A DNA stretch of 64,000 nt from Siderastrea siderea (Eukaryota > Cnidaria > Anthozoa > Scleractinia > Rhizangiidae). A program made the position numbers and the translations under genes. Location: assembly GCA_964030785.1 (NCBI GenBank), contig OZ034978.1, forward strand, positions 9,524,453-9,588,452, given 5' to 3'. The notes below the pieces were generated by a model. It saw nothing but the letters and a program-made list of their open reading frames with translations. It was not told the origin of the DNA and ran no database searches. The stretch's first letter is position 1. Each line of letters begins with the position of its first letter. Shown here one piece after another: positions 11,801 through 22,773 of this stretch.

Positions 11801-14800
11801 GATTATTAGGATGGTTAAAAAGGGGCAGTTTAGGGTGGCTATTAGGGTGGTTAAAAGGGACAGTTTAGGGTGATTATTAGGATGGTTAAAAGGGGCAGTT
11901 TAGGGTGATTATAAGGGTGGTTAAAAGGGACAGTTTAGGGTGATTGTTAGGATGGTTAAAAAGGGGCAGTTTAGGGTGATTATAAGGGTGGTTCAAAGGG
12001 ACAGTTTAGGGTGATTATCAGGATAGTTAAAAAGGGGCAGTTTAGGGTGATTATAAGGGTGGTTCAAAGGGACAGTTTAGGGTGATTATTAGGATAGTTA
12101 AAAAGGGGCAGTTTAGGGTGATTATAAGGGTGGTTCAAAGGGACAGTTTAGGGTGATTATTAGGATAGTTAAAAAGGGGCAGTTTAGGGTGATTATAAGG
12201 GTGGTTCAAAGCAACAGTTTAGGGTGATTATTAGGATGGTTAAAAAGGGGCAGTTTAGGGTGATTATAAGGGTGGTTAAAAGGGACAGTTTTGGGTGGAT
12301 TTGAGATTGGTTAAAAAGGGGCAGTTTAGGGTAGGTATTTGGGTGGTTAAAAAAGGACAGTTTGGGGTGGGTATAATGGTGGTTAAAAAGGGGCCGTTTT
12401 GGGTGGTTATTAGGGTGGTTTCAAGGGGCAGTTTAAGGTGGTTAAATTAGCGTGGTTAAAAAGGGGCAGTTTATGGTGGTTATCAGCGTGGTTGAAAAGG
12501 GGCAGGTTTGGGTGGTTATTGGGGTGGTTTAAAAGGGACAGTTTTGGGTGGTTATTAAAGTGGTTCAAAAGGGGCAGTTTTGAGTAGTTGTTAAGGTGGT
12601 TAAAAAGTACCCCCCCCCCCCAGATTATTGGGGGATTTAAACTCAGTGGTTAATTTTAGAATATTTACTTTCTTGCTTTATTAAGTTTCCTCTTCCACAC
12701 TGGCGAGGCAGCTCTCATGGGCAGACAAGAATTATTCGTGGCTCTTATTTTCGACCCTATTACACTAAAATGGTTGGAGATGCAAACAAAATGTGGAAAA
12801 CGATTGAAGCAAAAGCACAGCAGGAGCTACTTATTCCGTAAGTTTATTGGTAAAGGACTTACAAATCCGAGAGTCTAGTCCAGCAGATTGAAAGTTGGTG
12901 TAGGGGCTGATTGTTGCGAAGTTTGCAAAGAACGCCAAACTCTAAAAAGCCTTGAGAAAGTGGAATACAGTGTGACCCCGATATAACGAAGTGCAAGGGA
13001 CTGGTAAAATGTGTTTGTTATAATGGGGGTTGTTATATCGGGGTTCTTTCCATACATTTTACTATAACCGGGCTGAAAATATTGTCATTTTACTGGGATA
13101 TTCATTATATAGGGGTTTGTTATATCGAGGTTCCACTGTATCATTTACTGGAAGATTTCTAGGAACAATCTACAAGTTATCCTTCAGGACCAAGATATTT
13201 TGTATAAGTGTACTTTTTACCCTGAGGAAAGGAAACATCGGTTTTTGGTGTTGATTATTTTTAACTAAGTGGTACAACTTAATTGGTTAAGGAAATGAGA
13301 CAAAAGTTTTATTTTCACTGGTCACAGAGTCTCGCAAAAAACCAAACCCAACAGTAATAAGCTTTATTTCATTTGTAATGAAAACAACTCAATTTCCATT
13401 GGAAAACTTAATGACTTCTTTCAGAAATGTTGGCATGTTATCAGTGGAGGCAGCGCCTGGTGAAAAACTAAAAGAAATTGTTAAGTCACTTGTTGATGCT
13501 GGGGAGGCTTTCCAAGTGTTGTCCAGTGAAGAACTTAAAAAGCGATTCCCTGAATTGAGCTACCCACCTCATTATACGGGAGTTCTGGAACAGTCAGCAG
13601 GGATTTTGAAAGCTGATAAATGCTTGAGAGTGTTGCAGGTATGGAAGTACAGGCCATAGCTAGAGTTTGCAGAGGTGTGTGCGACATTTGCAGACCCTAC
13701 CCTGGACACTAGTACCAAACGAGATTGAGCATCAGTGATGGTTCAATACACTGAAACTTCTGTGGGCTAATGAAAAACCGTAAAAAAACTGTGTTTAATC
13801 CTTTCACTCCCAGAGTCAGTTATCGAGACATTTAAGTCATTCTAATTTAACTTCTTAGTCTGTTGATGAAATCCTATGGTGCGACCATTCAAATGAAACC
13901 TCTTCAGCCGTACTTTCTCATGATGCTATTTATATTTAAGTATTTAACAAAATGAAAGTTGCGATTTGTTTAGAAGTTTGCTGTTATGCTTTCTTGGGAG
14001 TGAAAGGGTTAAACTAATAACAGTCAGTGAATTTTCCCAGCATGCATTGCGATACTGTTTTTCAGCTCTTGTGACTTACTTACTTGACTTAATCCTCTTC
14101 ACTCCTTGTGGCGCATAGGGCCACCACTAAAGCCTTCCATCGGACCCTATTTTCTGCTGTCTGTTTGGCATTGTTCCATGTCCATCCAATGCTTTCTAGA
14201 TCTTTGTGAATGGTATGCCTCCTCAACTGTTTGGGTACCCCTCTGACTTTTCCCCCAAGGGTTCCAATCGAGGGCCGTTCTTGTGATGTTATCCTTATCC
14301 TTTCTCAGAGTATGCCCAATCCACTTCCACCGCCTACATTTGATCGTAACCTCAACCTTCTCTTGTTTACTCTTCGCCCATAGTTCTTTATTTGAAATAA
14401 CAACTGGCCAAAAGATTCCAAGTATTCGATGAAGTCTTTTGTTAATGAAAGACTGGATCTTAGAGAGCAACTCTTTGGTCAAACGCCAGGTTTCAGACTT
14501 ACAGAGTAGCATTGATTTCACGTTAGAGTTGAATATTCTGAGCTTACAGGTGTTAAGAGATAGCTCTTGCTCTCCAAACAGTGTTGAAAAGGATTGCTGT
14601 GCTTTCCTGATGCGTGCTACGATGTCTTCCTCTGTTCCTCACGCTTATTACACTACCAAGATAGGTGAAATCGTCTGTTCTTTCAATGGCATCATCCACC
14701 TAGATCCGTTTGGATTCTGATTTCTTGGGTCTTCTCTTGTTATCAGTCTTTTAGCCTACCCTCTCTGCTGCATGTCGAAGTGTTAATATCCACTTTCTCT

Positions 14801-15329
14801 TGTATGTGTTGGAACTCAGCTCTTATGGCTATCTAAATTAAAGATATGTAATGTCCTGTCCTAGACCAAACAGTGCCTGTTCTGGACCAAAATGCTATAA
14901 AAGGTAACCCTGTCCACTGCATGCTCACATTGTACCTATCAAGTCCGTATGGGAGGTTACCCTTGGCCCCTCCCCCCCAAACCCCTGCTACTGGACTGGT
15001 CTTTTTCTGTGCTAAAAAAGTGCTTTTGCTCATTTCTAGGACCAATTCGTTGAATTTGGTGGAATACTTAAGGATGGCGAGTGTGTAGTTGATATTCAAC
15101 CAGGATCTCCAGTTACCATTAAAACAACCAAGAGCTTGCTCAGTGCTCAAAACGTTATACTAACAGCGGGTAAGGGTGTTGAAAAGTAAATCTGATTCAA
15201 AGAGAAAATTATTTTTCTTTGATATTTATCAATTCCCGGGTACTGGCTAACTGTTAGGGAATCCTAACAGAAAAGTGGGGGCGGGGGGTGTAACCCAGTT
15301 ATGGACTGAGATAAGATAAGATAAGATAA

Positions 15330-15381
<52 letters not shown>

Positions 15382-18342
15382 GGACTATCTACCTATCTAA
15401 CTAACTACAAAAATTTAATAACAACAAATTCAAAATAACAAAAGAAAAGTCTGCTTTTCATGGAGGCCGTGTCTAAAATTCACTTACATGTAAAATTTAG
15501 ATATTACTTGTAAAATTTAGATATTACTTTTACTGACGTCCCATCCAGGGGGGAGTAGTGATGCTCCTAGTCACTAGCTCCTAGTCACTAGCTCCTAGTC
15601 ACTGTGATGGACTAGCATCCCATCCAGGGGGGAGTAGTGATGCTCGTAGTTACTTTATGCTGGGTATCCTGTGATAGACTAACATCCCATCCAGGGGGGG
15701 GGGGGGGAGAAGTGATGCTCCCGTGTCACTTCATGCTGGGTATCCTGTGATGGACTAGCATCCCATCCAGGGGGGAGAAGTGATGCTCCCATGTCACTTC
15801 ATGCTGGATATGCTGTGATGGACTAACATCCCATCCATCCCCTTTCCCTTTGAGTGTTAACAGGGTAAATCAAGGTACTGGGTAAACACTTAACTTACAC
15901 TGAATGTGTAAGAATACATGTACAAGCTAATTCTTTTTGTTTTTATTTTACTTTGTTCAATAGGACCATGGACCAACAACCTTCTAAGGCCTCTAGGAAT
16001 TACACTGCCTCTTATGGTAAGAGCAGGAAACTCGTACAATAGTGCAAAGTGCAACTTCTTTATTATCTTTATTATTTGATTTGAATGTTTGGGATTATGC
16101 AGGGTTACATATAACCAATTCACAAATGAAAGTCTAGTCAGCGACACCGACTAAGCGATTTTATATGCTCGTCGCGGTGAATTCAATCGCCAGCGATCGC
16201 TGATGATTTTCATGGGAGCTGGCAAACTAGGCGATTTCCGGCGATTTAATCCCCGATGTCTGACATGTGCGTGTGAGTGTAACTTACTACTTCAGCTTCT
16301 AACGCATTGGTATTAAAGCCACTATCAATTTTGCAAAAACAGTTTTGTGCAGTTGGCTTTGATTTTGCTTTGCTACGCTACGCTCTCTTTTTGCGAGTTA
16401 AAAAAGCTCGCCGCCTCCTTTCTCAACAAATCAGAAATAAAACCAGAATCAATTCTGACTTACTCACACACGTTTTCCTACACTTAACGCTAATAAGTTG
16501 TAACTGCGTCGACTTATGATTGGTTCATTTTGTGTTTTGTTCCAGTTTTGATTGGTTAGAGTAATATTACTTTGGTTTTGGTTTTACGACACATTTAAAA
16601 ACCACTCTAGTATGTTTTGTATTTGCTTTGAATTTAAGCCTTGCAAAACCATGGTTCTCTACTGGAAGACAAAGCAACCTGGTACGTACAGTCTGCAGAG
16701 TGGTTTTCCTTCCTTTTATGACTGCTCAGCTTCTGATGGTCTGTGCTTGTACGGATTGCCGTCATTTGAGTACCCTGATATGGTGAAGGTGAGAGGAATA
16801 CATACAGTGTATTTGTTTATTATTCCGCCTTTACGCCATTTCACCATATAAGGTCAAGAGAACGCGCAAAATATGCCATGGTATTACACAGTAAAATTAT
16901 GCATTGCACTGTAAATTAAATCCAGGTTTCACAGGTTTTCTGGCCGCAGGAGGACGAAACAAACACTGGAACTGGAAAAAAAAAACAAATTTTGACGTGA
17001 TTTTTTAAGTGGAATAATAAATCTCTTATTCGATGGCTTAACATATAATACGCGCGGACATTTTGCTCATTGCTCGTATTTTTCCTCACCCCTTCGGGGC
17101 TCGGAAAAATACTACGCAACACGCAAAGTATCTGCGCGTATTATATGTTAAACCATCGAATAAGATGTATTTATTTTCTGGACAGCTGTTGTATGTGAGC
17201 AAGCGCACAGTCTTGTCATTGGTTCCAGCTACTAACGCGTCATCGCCCCATAACACGTATGCAAAACTCGCACGAAAACAGAATACTTGCATACATGTAC
17301 TTTATTTATCTCCAAATTATACGAGTAGCTTAAGAAGTTTAAAATGTCTTCGAGAACAGTAACAATTACATTAGAAGATAGAATAGAAGACAAACACTCA
17401 TCAGTTCAGAATTATAGATTAAAAATAATAATAACAAAGAATCAAAACCAAAACAAAAACTAAAAAACAGAATTACTGTGACAAAACAGTGAATGCTCCA
17501 ATTATTGACAGACTGCTTTTCTGAAGTCCTTAATTACAGGAAGTGATAGTTCTAACGCTGTCTAACGCACATAATCTCGTTGTACCTTGTAGTAACCAAT
17601 TAAGCGCTGCTTAGTTCAGTGTTCATACCTCATTTAAAACTCGACTTCATGGAATAAGTTTTACATTAGACTCTAAAGCAACTGTTAATTGCAATGCTTA
17701 AATTTTACAATTTTGGCAATGGAGCATTTTGTGCGTATTTTAATTTCGCAATTTTGCAAAGATACTACTGAGACAAAAACAGCAGATTTCAATGTTTGAT
17801 TAAGAAATAACATTCACGTAAAAAAAAAAACAAGAGGTAAATAGAATTTTGTTTTTTGAACGATATTCCAGCGGAATATTATAAGTTCAAGAGTTCACAG
17901 CTGATTTCAATTTTACTGTAAACCCGGCTCTCCCAACAGTTTGGACCTTCTGGGCAAAACAGATTGCCTGACATGCGCAAGAGGACCGACCCAGATTCAC
18001 GGGATAGTGACCAGGAGTTTGTTGAAGAAAACATACGGAACACTAGGAAATACCTACAAGATCGTTTTCCTCAACTTGATCACAAGAATCCAGCAATAAT
18101 AGAGAGCTGCATGTACACAGTAGGTGCCTTGTTTTAGCCAAACCAGTGTCTAGTTTTTGCTACAACCAGCTTGATATCCTCATCAGCCTGCATATGTCTA
18201 CTGCCCATGCATGTTTTGACAGTGTGGAGTGCAAAAGTGCGATGTAGGGCCGATTTAGATGGTTCAACTGTTGTGTGCATGATAAAGATGATGACGACGA
18301 CGACGACGATGATGATGATGATGACGATGATGATGACGATGT

Positions 18343-18378
<36 letters not shown>

Positions 18379-21058
18379 CGACGATGTTGATGATGACGAT
18401 GTTGATGATGATGATGATGATGACGATGATGATGATGATGACGATGACGATGATATTGATGACGATGATGATGATGATGATGAAAATGATGGTGATGATG
18501 ATGTGTAAGATAAGAATATTTAGCTTACATATAGCAAAGTTTCATGCTTAGAAACTTCTTTGTTTACAAGATACAGTGTGAATTATCGTGCCCGAAAACG
18601 TCCCAAAAAATTTCGTTGCTTTCGAGAAACGCACGCCAGACCGCCAGATCCTCAGTCTAGTACCCAGGCGTTCTCCTCCCGCTCTTTCGACTCGACTTGG
18701 TGCGAAATGTCGTAACCAGGTAACGTCACCGAATGAGTGCCATTCGGTGACGTCACGAGATTTCGCGCCAAGTCGTGTGAGCGAGAAGAGAACGCCTGGG
18801 TACTAGGGTGCCAGATCCTATATGATAGATGCGGGAACCCCAGCGATGTGGTCAGCAGCTGAAGAAAAGTGGCGGATTCCAGTTGAAACAACCTTAATAC
18901 CTTCACCTGGATATGAATTATATAGTGTATATGATCAGGTTTTGAGTATCCTGGATCAATGTCCGTGGCTGAGAGAGTAGGTCGTTGTTTGTGGAAATTA
19001 AGTATAACCCGCGGCGAAGATTTTGGCCACAGATTTATACTAATCAATCTTTACAATTCGCTCTGTTTTCGTGTATAATCCTCTTTTCTGTTTTCACAGT
19101 CAATCTACATCAAGCGTGAGCGGTGTTTTGAAGATTTCAATTTAGTCTCCAAAATTACACGTCCGTTTCAAGGAAGAAATTAAACTATACACATCTTTCA
19201 ATGTTCGATTTGAACTCCAGAAACTTTCATAGAAATTTCGATTCTCGCGACTGATTTTCGATATTTCCTTGCAATTTTCAGTTATTTTATACCCAAACTG
19301 ACGCTTACAGCTGGAGACTCGGTTCAAATCTTCGAAATGCTGATCACGATGGACGTGACTGGCTGTAATGTTTTTTGTCACATTTTTCCCAATCATTTGA
19401 AAGCCTCACAAGTCACAACCATTGTTTTTCGGTTCTGACAACGGCAACATTTCTTAAGATACAGCTTTTATATCAATAGTTAACTGAATTTTAGTGTTAA
19501 TTACAGAAACAGGAAACTTTAAAACTTTTAACAAAATTACCGGCCTTTTTACTAAGCTCTTTTATAACAGTGCTAAGTTCACTTCATTGAAAGTAACAAG
19601 GTCCGTAAACAGTCACATGTCGTTTTAAAATTTGTATGAAAAAAAGCATTGTACGCTATGAAATAGAAATGAGTAGATTTCTTTTTTTTTTTTCATCCAG
19701 ATGACCCCAGATGAGGACCATGTATTGGATAAACATCCAAGGTTTGCAAATATTGTCATTGGTGCTGGCTTTTCCGGTGAGTCTGTTTTTGAACTAATTA
19801 AATCATGGTAGAAAGCACTAGACTACGAGCAGACTCTCTTTTCGCTCAGGGATATAGTCGTGGAAAACGGACAAACGAGCGAGCGCAAAAATTGCCTGCC
19901 GCTTTGCGTTACGCGCGCGTCGAGCCGCTAGTGCAGTGAGCACTACACTGCTCGTAGTTCAAGAAAGCACCATCGATTATCAATCAGTTAATTTGAGTTT
20001 AGTCTAAACTGTTGTCATTCACTGAACCGTTTTTAGAACTATGTTTCAAATTAGTTTATATCCTACTGTTTTTTCCTCATTGTAAGTAGTGTTTAGCCAT
20101 TAAAAACAACGGCTATATCAGTAGATAACTCCTTAGTGTCTTCCCACACAATTATTTGGGATTGGTTATGTAAGCCGAGGGGCTGGTCAAGCGTGAAGTG
20201 ATTCTAGGAAGAATTACCAAACATTTATCCTGGTCTTTCGTATAGACCCAATTGAAAAAACGTTGTCGGCCGAAGAAAGCATAAATCATTGACGATGCGA
20301 CCCAATGGTGCTCTGTGAAGCGTGAAAACGTGCTTCTATTGTCAGACACGGGAAAGAAAATATTTTGAATATCAAGAAACGACTTGCCCCTGTCATCTTC
20401 CCAGAGTTCTACTGTGTTGCGTTGTCCATCATTGAAATCAGATTGGCTACGCTAGTCACTATGTATTCAGTGATAGACAGTGAGTAGCGAAAGGTAGCAT
20501 GAACTGTAAAATGCTCAACGTTCAAAGTAACTGCTTTTCCTTGGCTTCATATGGTCTGAAAAACATATCCCAATAAACTCGCGTTCTACGAAAACTTGAC
20601 TCAATTGTAACCTACACAACGCGAAGAAATATTTCCAGATAACATTAAAAATTTGGTGCATGTTTTTGGTTGCTTGGGTTGCTTGAGGTGGCTGGGTGCG
20701 TGTGTATGTGCGTGGATAGGTGCGCGTGGGTGGGTTGATGGTGGGTGGGTGCGTGTTTCGAGTTGGTTAGTTGGTCGGTTTGTTTGTTGAAACAACCAGG
20801 TGTAAGAAGGTGCTCGAGAGTTGAGAGTTTGTAGAAAACAAACAAATAATCAATGGTTAGATTCGTAAAACTGTCAACATTCATGTTTTGTGGTTCATAT
20901 CTGTTTCTGTTATATTTGCAGCTCATGGATTCAAGCTTGGCCCAGTCAGTGGAAAAATTCTCGCACAGCTGGCCATGGGTGAAACACCATCGTACGACAT
21001 GTCACCTTTTAGGATAGCAAGATTCAAGACATCTAGTCAACATAAAGCCTCACTTTGA
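8734..21058 (+). CDS. PIPOX: Peroxisomal sarcosine/pipecolate oxidase (PIPOX family), complete nine-exon gene
   Basis: FAD enzyme of the DAO/monomeric sarcosine oxidase family, oxidising sarcosine or L-pipecolate with release of H2O2. Exons: 8734-8844, 12686-12837, 13425-13638, 15040-15169, 15964-16016, 16639-16788, 17940-18119, 19701-19776, 20922-21058. The sum is 1203 nt and every phase joins, giving 400 residues (human about 390). Seen: dinucleotide motif GAGVVG at residues 13-18, RGSSHG near 44-49, [13 protein letters not shown], and ESCMYT, where Cys327 aligns with the covalent flavin Cys of this family. [13 protein letters not shown] lies near the end. The C-terminus is ASL, not a canonical SKL-type peroxisome signal. 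Intron 1 is 3.8 kb, mostly satellite. AATAAA follows at 21225. Confidence 0.95.
9311..12607. repeat. 3.3-kb minisatellite in PIPOX intron 1 (about 35-bp unit, TTAGGG-containing)
   Basis: About 90 tandem copies of a 35-36 bp unit of the form GGTTAAAAGGGGCAG + TTTAGGGTGG + TTATTAGGGT. Over much of the array two variants alternate (AAAGGGACAG with GATTATTAGGAT, and AAAAGGGGCAG with GATTATAAGGGT), giving a roughly 71-bp higher-order repeat. A block starting at 9586 recurs at 10831; the landmark AGTCAAG at 9811 recurs at 11056, the same 1,245-bp offset. The + strand is G-rich with regularly spaced GGG/GGGG runs. A poly-C run at 12610-12620 closes the array. Confidence 0.97.
12686..12837 (+). CDS. 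PIPOX: PIPOX copy A exon 2
   Basis: Acceptor TTAAG, donor GTAAGT, 50 codons plus 2 nt. It carries [19 protein letters not shown], the segment after the dinucleotide fold that contacts the flavin in the family. Confidence 0.95.
12968..13138. mobile_element. Tc1/mariner-type MITE in PIPOX intron 2
   Basis: Starts CAGTGTGACCCCGATATAAC and ends GATATAAC-type sequence inverted (TTATATCGAGGTTCCACTG), flanked by TA at 12966-12967 and 13139-13140. 171 bp, non-coding. A relative is at 30403-30540, and a fragment without clean ends is at about 7288-7370. Confidence 0.85.
13425..13638 (+). CDS. PIPOX: PIPOX copy A exon 3
   Basis: Acceptor TTTCAG, donor GTATGG; completes a split Pro codon and ends in phase 0. 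Contains [12 protein letters not shown], closely like the human SSEELKQRFPNI segment. Confidence 0.95.
13799..14008. mobile_element. TTAA-flanked MITE in PIPOX intron 3
   Basis: Inverted ends CCTTTCACTCCCA and TGGGAGTGAAAGG lie inside TTAA copies at 13795-13798 and 14009-14012. 210 bp, non-coding. The TTAA target is that of piggyBac- or Kolobok-type transposition. Confidence 0.75.
14095..14830 (-). pseudogene. LINE reverse transcriptase C-terminal remnant (RTE/CR1-like) in PIPOX intron 3
   Basis: The - strand frame at 14521-14147 reads [20 protein letters not shown], then [20 protein letters not shown] and [13 protein letters not shown]. This is the tail found after the polymerase core in many animal LINEs. 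It is frameshifted near 14180 ([16 protein letters not shown]), so dead. Confidence 0.8.
15040..15169 (+). CDS. PIPOX: PIPOX copy A exon 4
   Basis: Acceptor TTTCTAG, donor GTAAGG, 43 codons plus 1 nt. Encodes [16 protein letters not shown] and ends in NVILTAG, joining exon 5 in the AGPWTN motif. Confidence 0.94.
15309..15535 (-). repeat. Retroelement 3' end with (GATAA)n tail, PIPOX intron 4
   Basis: Five GATAA repeats are followed by CTTTATTTATACACGG and GCTTTTCATGGAGGCCGTGTC. The same order, an AT-rich tail then TTTATTTATATACGG and CTTTCCATGAATGCCATGTC, is seen at 44850-44990, so both are ends of one dispersed retroelement family. Confidence 0.55.
15536..15845. repeat. SINE-derived tandem repeat in PIPOX intron 4
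   Basis: Four imperfect copies, spacing about 65-90 bp, of GATGGACTAGCATCCCATCC ... AGTGATGCTCC ... CACTTCATGCTGGGTATCCT. The same words occur once inside the tRNA-derived SINE near 21600-21655, which suggests the array amplified from a SINE body. A G run of about 14 lies near 15697. Confidence 0.75.
15964..16016 (+). CDS. PIPOX: PIPOX copy A exon 5
   Basis: Short 53-nt exon between TTCAATAG and GTAAGA, encoding [17 protein letters not shown]. Phase 1 in, phase 0 out. Confidence 0.94.
16639..16788 (+). CDS. PIPOX: PIPOX copy A exon 6
   Basis: 150 nt, acceptor TTTAAG, donor GTGAGA. Encodes the substrate-domain strand with [19 protein letters not shown] and [16 protein letters not shown], matching human CYWREMVPGSYG and IYGLPTGEYPGLMK. 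Confidence 0.95.
17027..17163. mobile_element. Hairpin MITE in PIPOX intron 6
   Basis: CTTATTCGATGGCTTAACAT and its near-exact inverse end the element, with arms of about 35 bp including ATAATACGCGC. The centre holds a second small hairpin around CCCCTTCGGGGC. No coding content. Confidence 0.7.
17940..18119 (+). CDS. PIPOX: PIPOX copy A exon 7
   Basis: 180 nt, acceptor CAACAG, donor GTAGGT, phase 0 at both ends. Ends AIIESCMYT; the Cys (residue 327) aligns with the covalent flavin attachment Cys of sarcosine oxidases. Confidence 0.95.
18287..18507. repeat. (GAT/GAC)n microsatellite in PIPOX intron 7
   Basis: About 220 bp of GAT and GAC triplets. One frame reads almost pure Asp for 70 codons and another Met/Thr, but no splice signals or neighbouring exon tie it to a protein. 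Confidence 0.95.
18653..18810. mobile_element. 158-bp hairpin MITE with 9-bp target duplication, PIPOX intron 7
   Basis: Ends CAGTCTAGTACCCAGGCGTT and, inverted, CACCCTAGTACCCAGGCGTT. Flanking direct repeats CCAGATCCT at 18644-18652 and 18811-18819 are identical. The two arms of about 70 bp meet at a central ATTCGGTGACGTCAC palindrome. Non-autonomous. Confidence 0.88.
19701..19776 (+). CDS. PIPOX: PIPOX copy A exon 8
   Basis: 76 nt, long T-rich acceptor tract, donor GTGAGT. Encodes [20 protein letters not shown] and GAGFS, the closing FAD-fold segment. Confidence 0.95.
20922..21058 (+). CDS. PIPOX: PIPOX copy A exon 9 (terminal)
   Basis: Acceptor TTTGCAG. Encodes [20 protein letters not shown] and ends SSQHKASL then TGA. 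Family members at this position have GHGFK, so Ala replaces Gly here. The C-terminal ASL differs from human AHL by the middle residue. Confidence 0.95.
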
Positions 21059-21224
21059 AAAGCTTAGGTCTTGTTACCGTAGAATTGAGAAATTGATAAA
21101 GAGAATAATAACAGTGGGAAAATCTGTCTCTGGCGGTGGTGCATGATAATTTGATTTGTATAGTGCCATTTCCGTTTAGCCCAGTCGCCCTTTGCAATCA
21201 AGTATCCTAAATGACGAAGATTAG

Positions 21225-21230
21225 AATAAA
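21225..21230 (+). terminator. Polyadenylation signal of PIPOX copy A
   Basis: AATAAA 167 bp after the stop, first canonical hexamer downstream. Confidence 0.6.
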
Positions 21231-21295
21231 AGTATTAAAATATATAACAAATTAAATTGCATCAACAACAGTAAATATTAAATATTAATATAGAA

Positions 21296-21868
21296 CTAAT
21301 CACAAGCTTGGTTAAATAGATAAGTTTTAATATTACTTTTAATACTAGCTATAGTCACACAGCGACGAATTGCATCAGGCAAGGAATTCGAAAGGTTTAG
21401 TGCAGCTTGCTGTGTGCATAGTGGGGGCGCGGTGGTGTAGTGGTTAGCGCGTTGGACTTCAGATCTGAAGGTCGGTGGTTCGAGGCCCAATCCCTGCCAT
21501 CGTGTTGTTTCCTTAGACAAGAAACTTTACACTACATTGTCTCTCTCCACCCAGATGTATAAATGGGTACCGGCGACATACTGCTGGGGGTAACCCTGCG
21601 ATGGACTAGCATCCCATTCAGGGGGAGTAGCAATACTCTCAGTCACTTCATGCTACAGAAACCGCGTTAAGCTGCAGCCGTGTGGGCCTCCTTGGCTCGT
21701 GTGCGGCTTTACCTTATGCTGGCTGAGAGTGTTCACCATAGCGCGATAAGCAGTAGGGCCGTTGAGGCATTTGTAGTACATAAATAAGAAACAATAAGTA
21801 GTACTCCTAAAAATAATCTTATATCTGATCACGGTCATAGAATTCCATTTGACAATTATTGTAGGCAC
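21296..21868 (-). pseudogene. LINE C-terminal remnant split by a SINE
   Basis: The - strand near 21868-21720 has RYKIIFRSTTYCFLFMYYKC and LNGPTAYRA. The - strand at 21415-21296 has ALNLSNSLPDAIRRCVTIAS and ends in TYLFNQACD. Together these match the order of the C-terminal tail of CR1-type LINE proteins. The two halves are separated by the SINE at 21422-21717. Confidence 0.7.
21422..21717 (+). mobile_element. tRNA-derived SINE
   Basis: The head 21423-21497 folds like a tRNA: A box TGGTGTAGTGGTTAGCGCG, an anticodon-arm-like GACTTCAGATCTGAAGGTC, and B box GGTTCGAGGCC. The body carries CCTTAGACAAGAAACTTTAC, GATGGACTAGCATCCCATTC and GTGTGGGCCTCCTTGGCTCG. It interrupts a LINE remnant. It is not a functional tRNA, since the acceptor stem does not close with the 3' side. 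Confidence 0.85.
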
Positions 21869-22199
21869 ATTAACCTTGTTTTCTGAGACACGCTGATACT
21901 CTAGTGAGCATGAGATTTATATTTATGTTAACGTGTTTTGATTTTTAAGTTCTCGGACTCTTATCGAGATATAGCATAATTATAGAGATTTTCGCGAAGA
22001 TATGTTCTTATATATGGGCGCATTTATTGTACGTCTGGCAACTGTAAAGTGGTGGGTGGGTTATCATATGGACTCCTTTATAGCATGTTTTAAAATTCTG
22101 ACAAATATTAAGTGATCATTTTTTCTTAATGTAGAAGTTTATTAAATGCAAAATTCCTGTAAATTGCTATTGGAGATTTTTCTCAAATAAAGTTGATTT
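21869..22199. other. Intergenic, nothing recognised
   Basis: AT-rich DNA after the LINE remnant; no ORF, splice-site pair or inverted repeat stands out. Confidence 0.5.
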
Positions 22200-22316
22200 A
22201 TTAACTGACCGACCGACCGACTGGCTGGCTATCTGCCTGCCTGACTCATTCACTGACTGACTGACTGACTGACTGACTGACTGACTGACTGACTGGCTGG
22301 CTGACTGACTGACTGA
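22200..22316. repeat. (CTGA)n microsatellite
   Basis: CTGACTGACTGA tetranucleotide array with GGCTGGCT variants and CGAC variants at the left edge. Confidence 0.93.
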
Positions 22317-22773
22317 AGGAAGCCGGGGGCGAAGGACTTTGAGAAAAAGTCTTCTCGGTGGTGTGCGGAGTACTGTACGGCAACTTCCTTTAGCTGGAAT
22401 GAGCGAAATAAAGTGAACTAATGTACTGTAGTGGTTCATGAAACTTTTTTTAAATTTCTGTAACTTATCATTGATGGGAATTAGTGACACCTGCTCGAAT
22501 AAACGCCGGGGCCGTCAATTAAAATTTGATAGTGTGGACGCGACGTTTATCTGGGCCCAGAGTTTTTTCGAGGCCTAGACCCTTTCTCGGACCCTTTAAT
22601 CGAAAAATTATGGTAGTCTAATGCTCTTCTTGTGTTGAAATATTTTCTTTTACGCCCAAAAAATTGACTCGGCTAAATAAAAAGAGGTTAGCTCGTTCCC
22701 AGTTTTCTTCCATCGAGAGGCCGTCTGCTGTTCAGCGGAGAACTTCAAAAGTGCTCTGATCCAAGATGGTGGC

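Noticed and set aside
9311..12607. Interstitial telomere tract
   Set aside because: TTAGGG words are embedded in a 35-bp unit and never form a (TTAGGG)n run.
17063..17362. Overlapping 68-99 codon ORFs on both strands
   Set aside because: They cross the hairpin MITE at 17027-17163 and intron DNA; shadows of repeat composition.
18275..18508. Poly-Asp ORF over the GAT/GAC repeat
   Set aside because: Pure microsatellite in an intron; the frame has no splice context and the same DNA is open in another frame as Met/Thr.
21423..21497. tRNA gene
   Set aside because: A and B boxes are present, but the acceptor stem does not pair and a SINE body follows; it is a SINE head.
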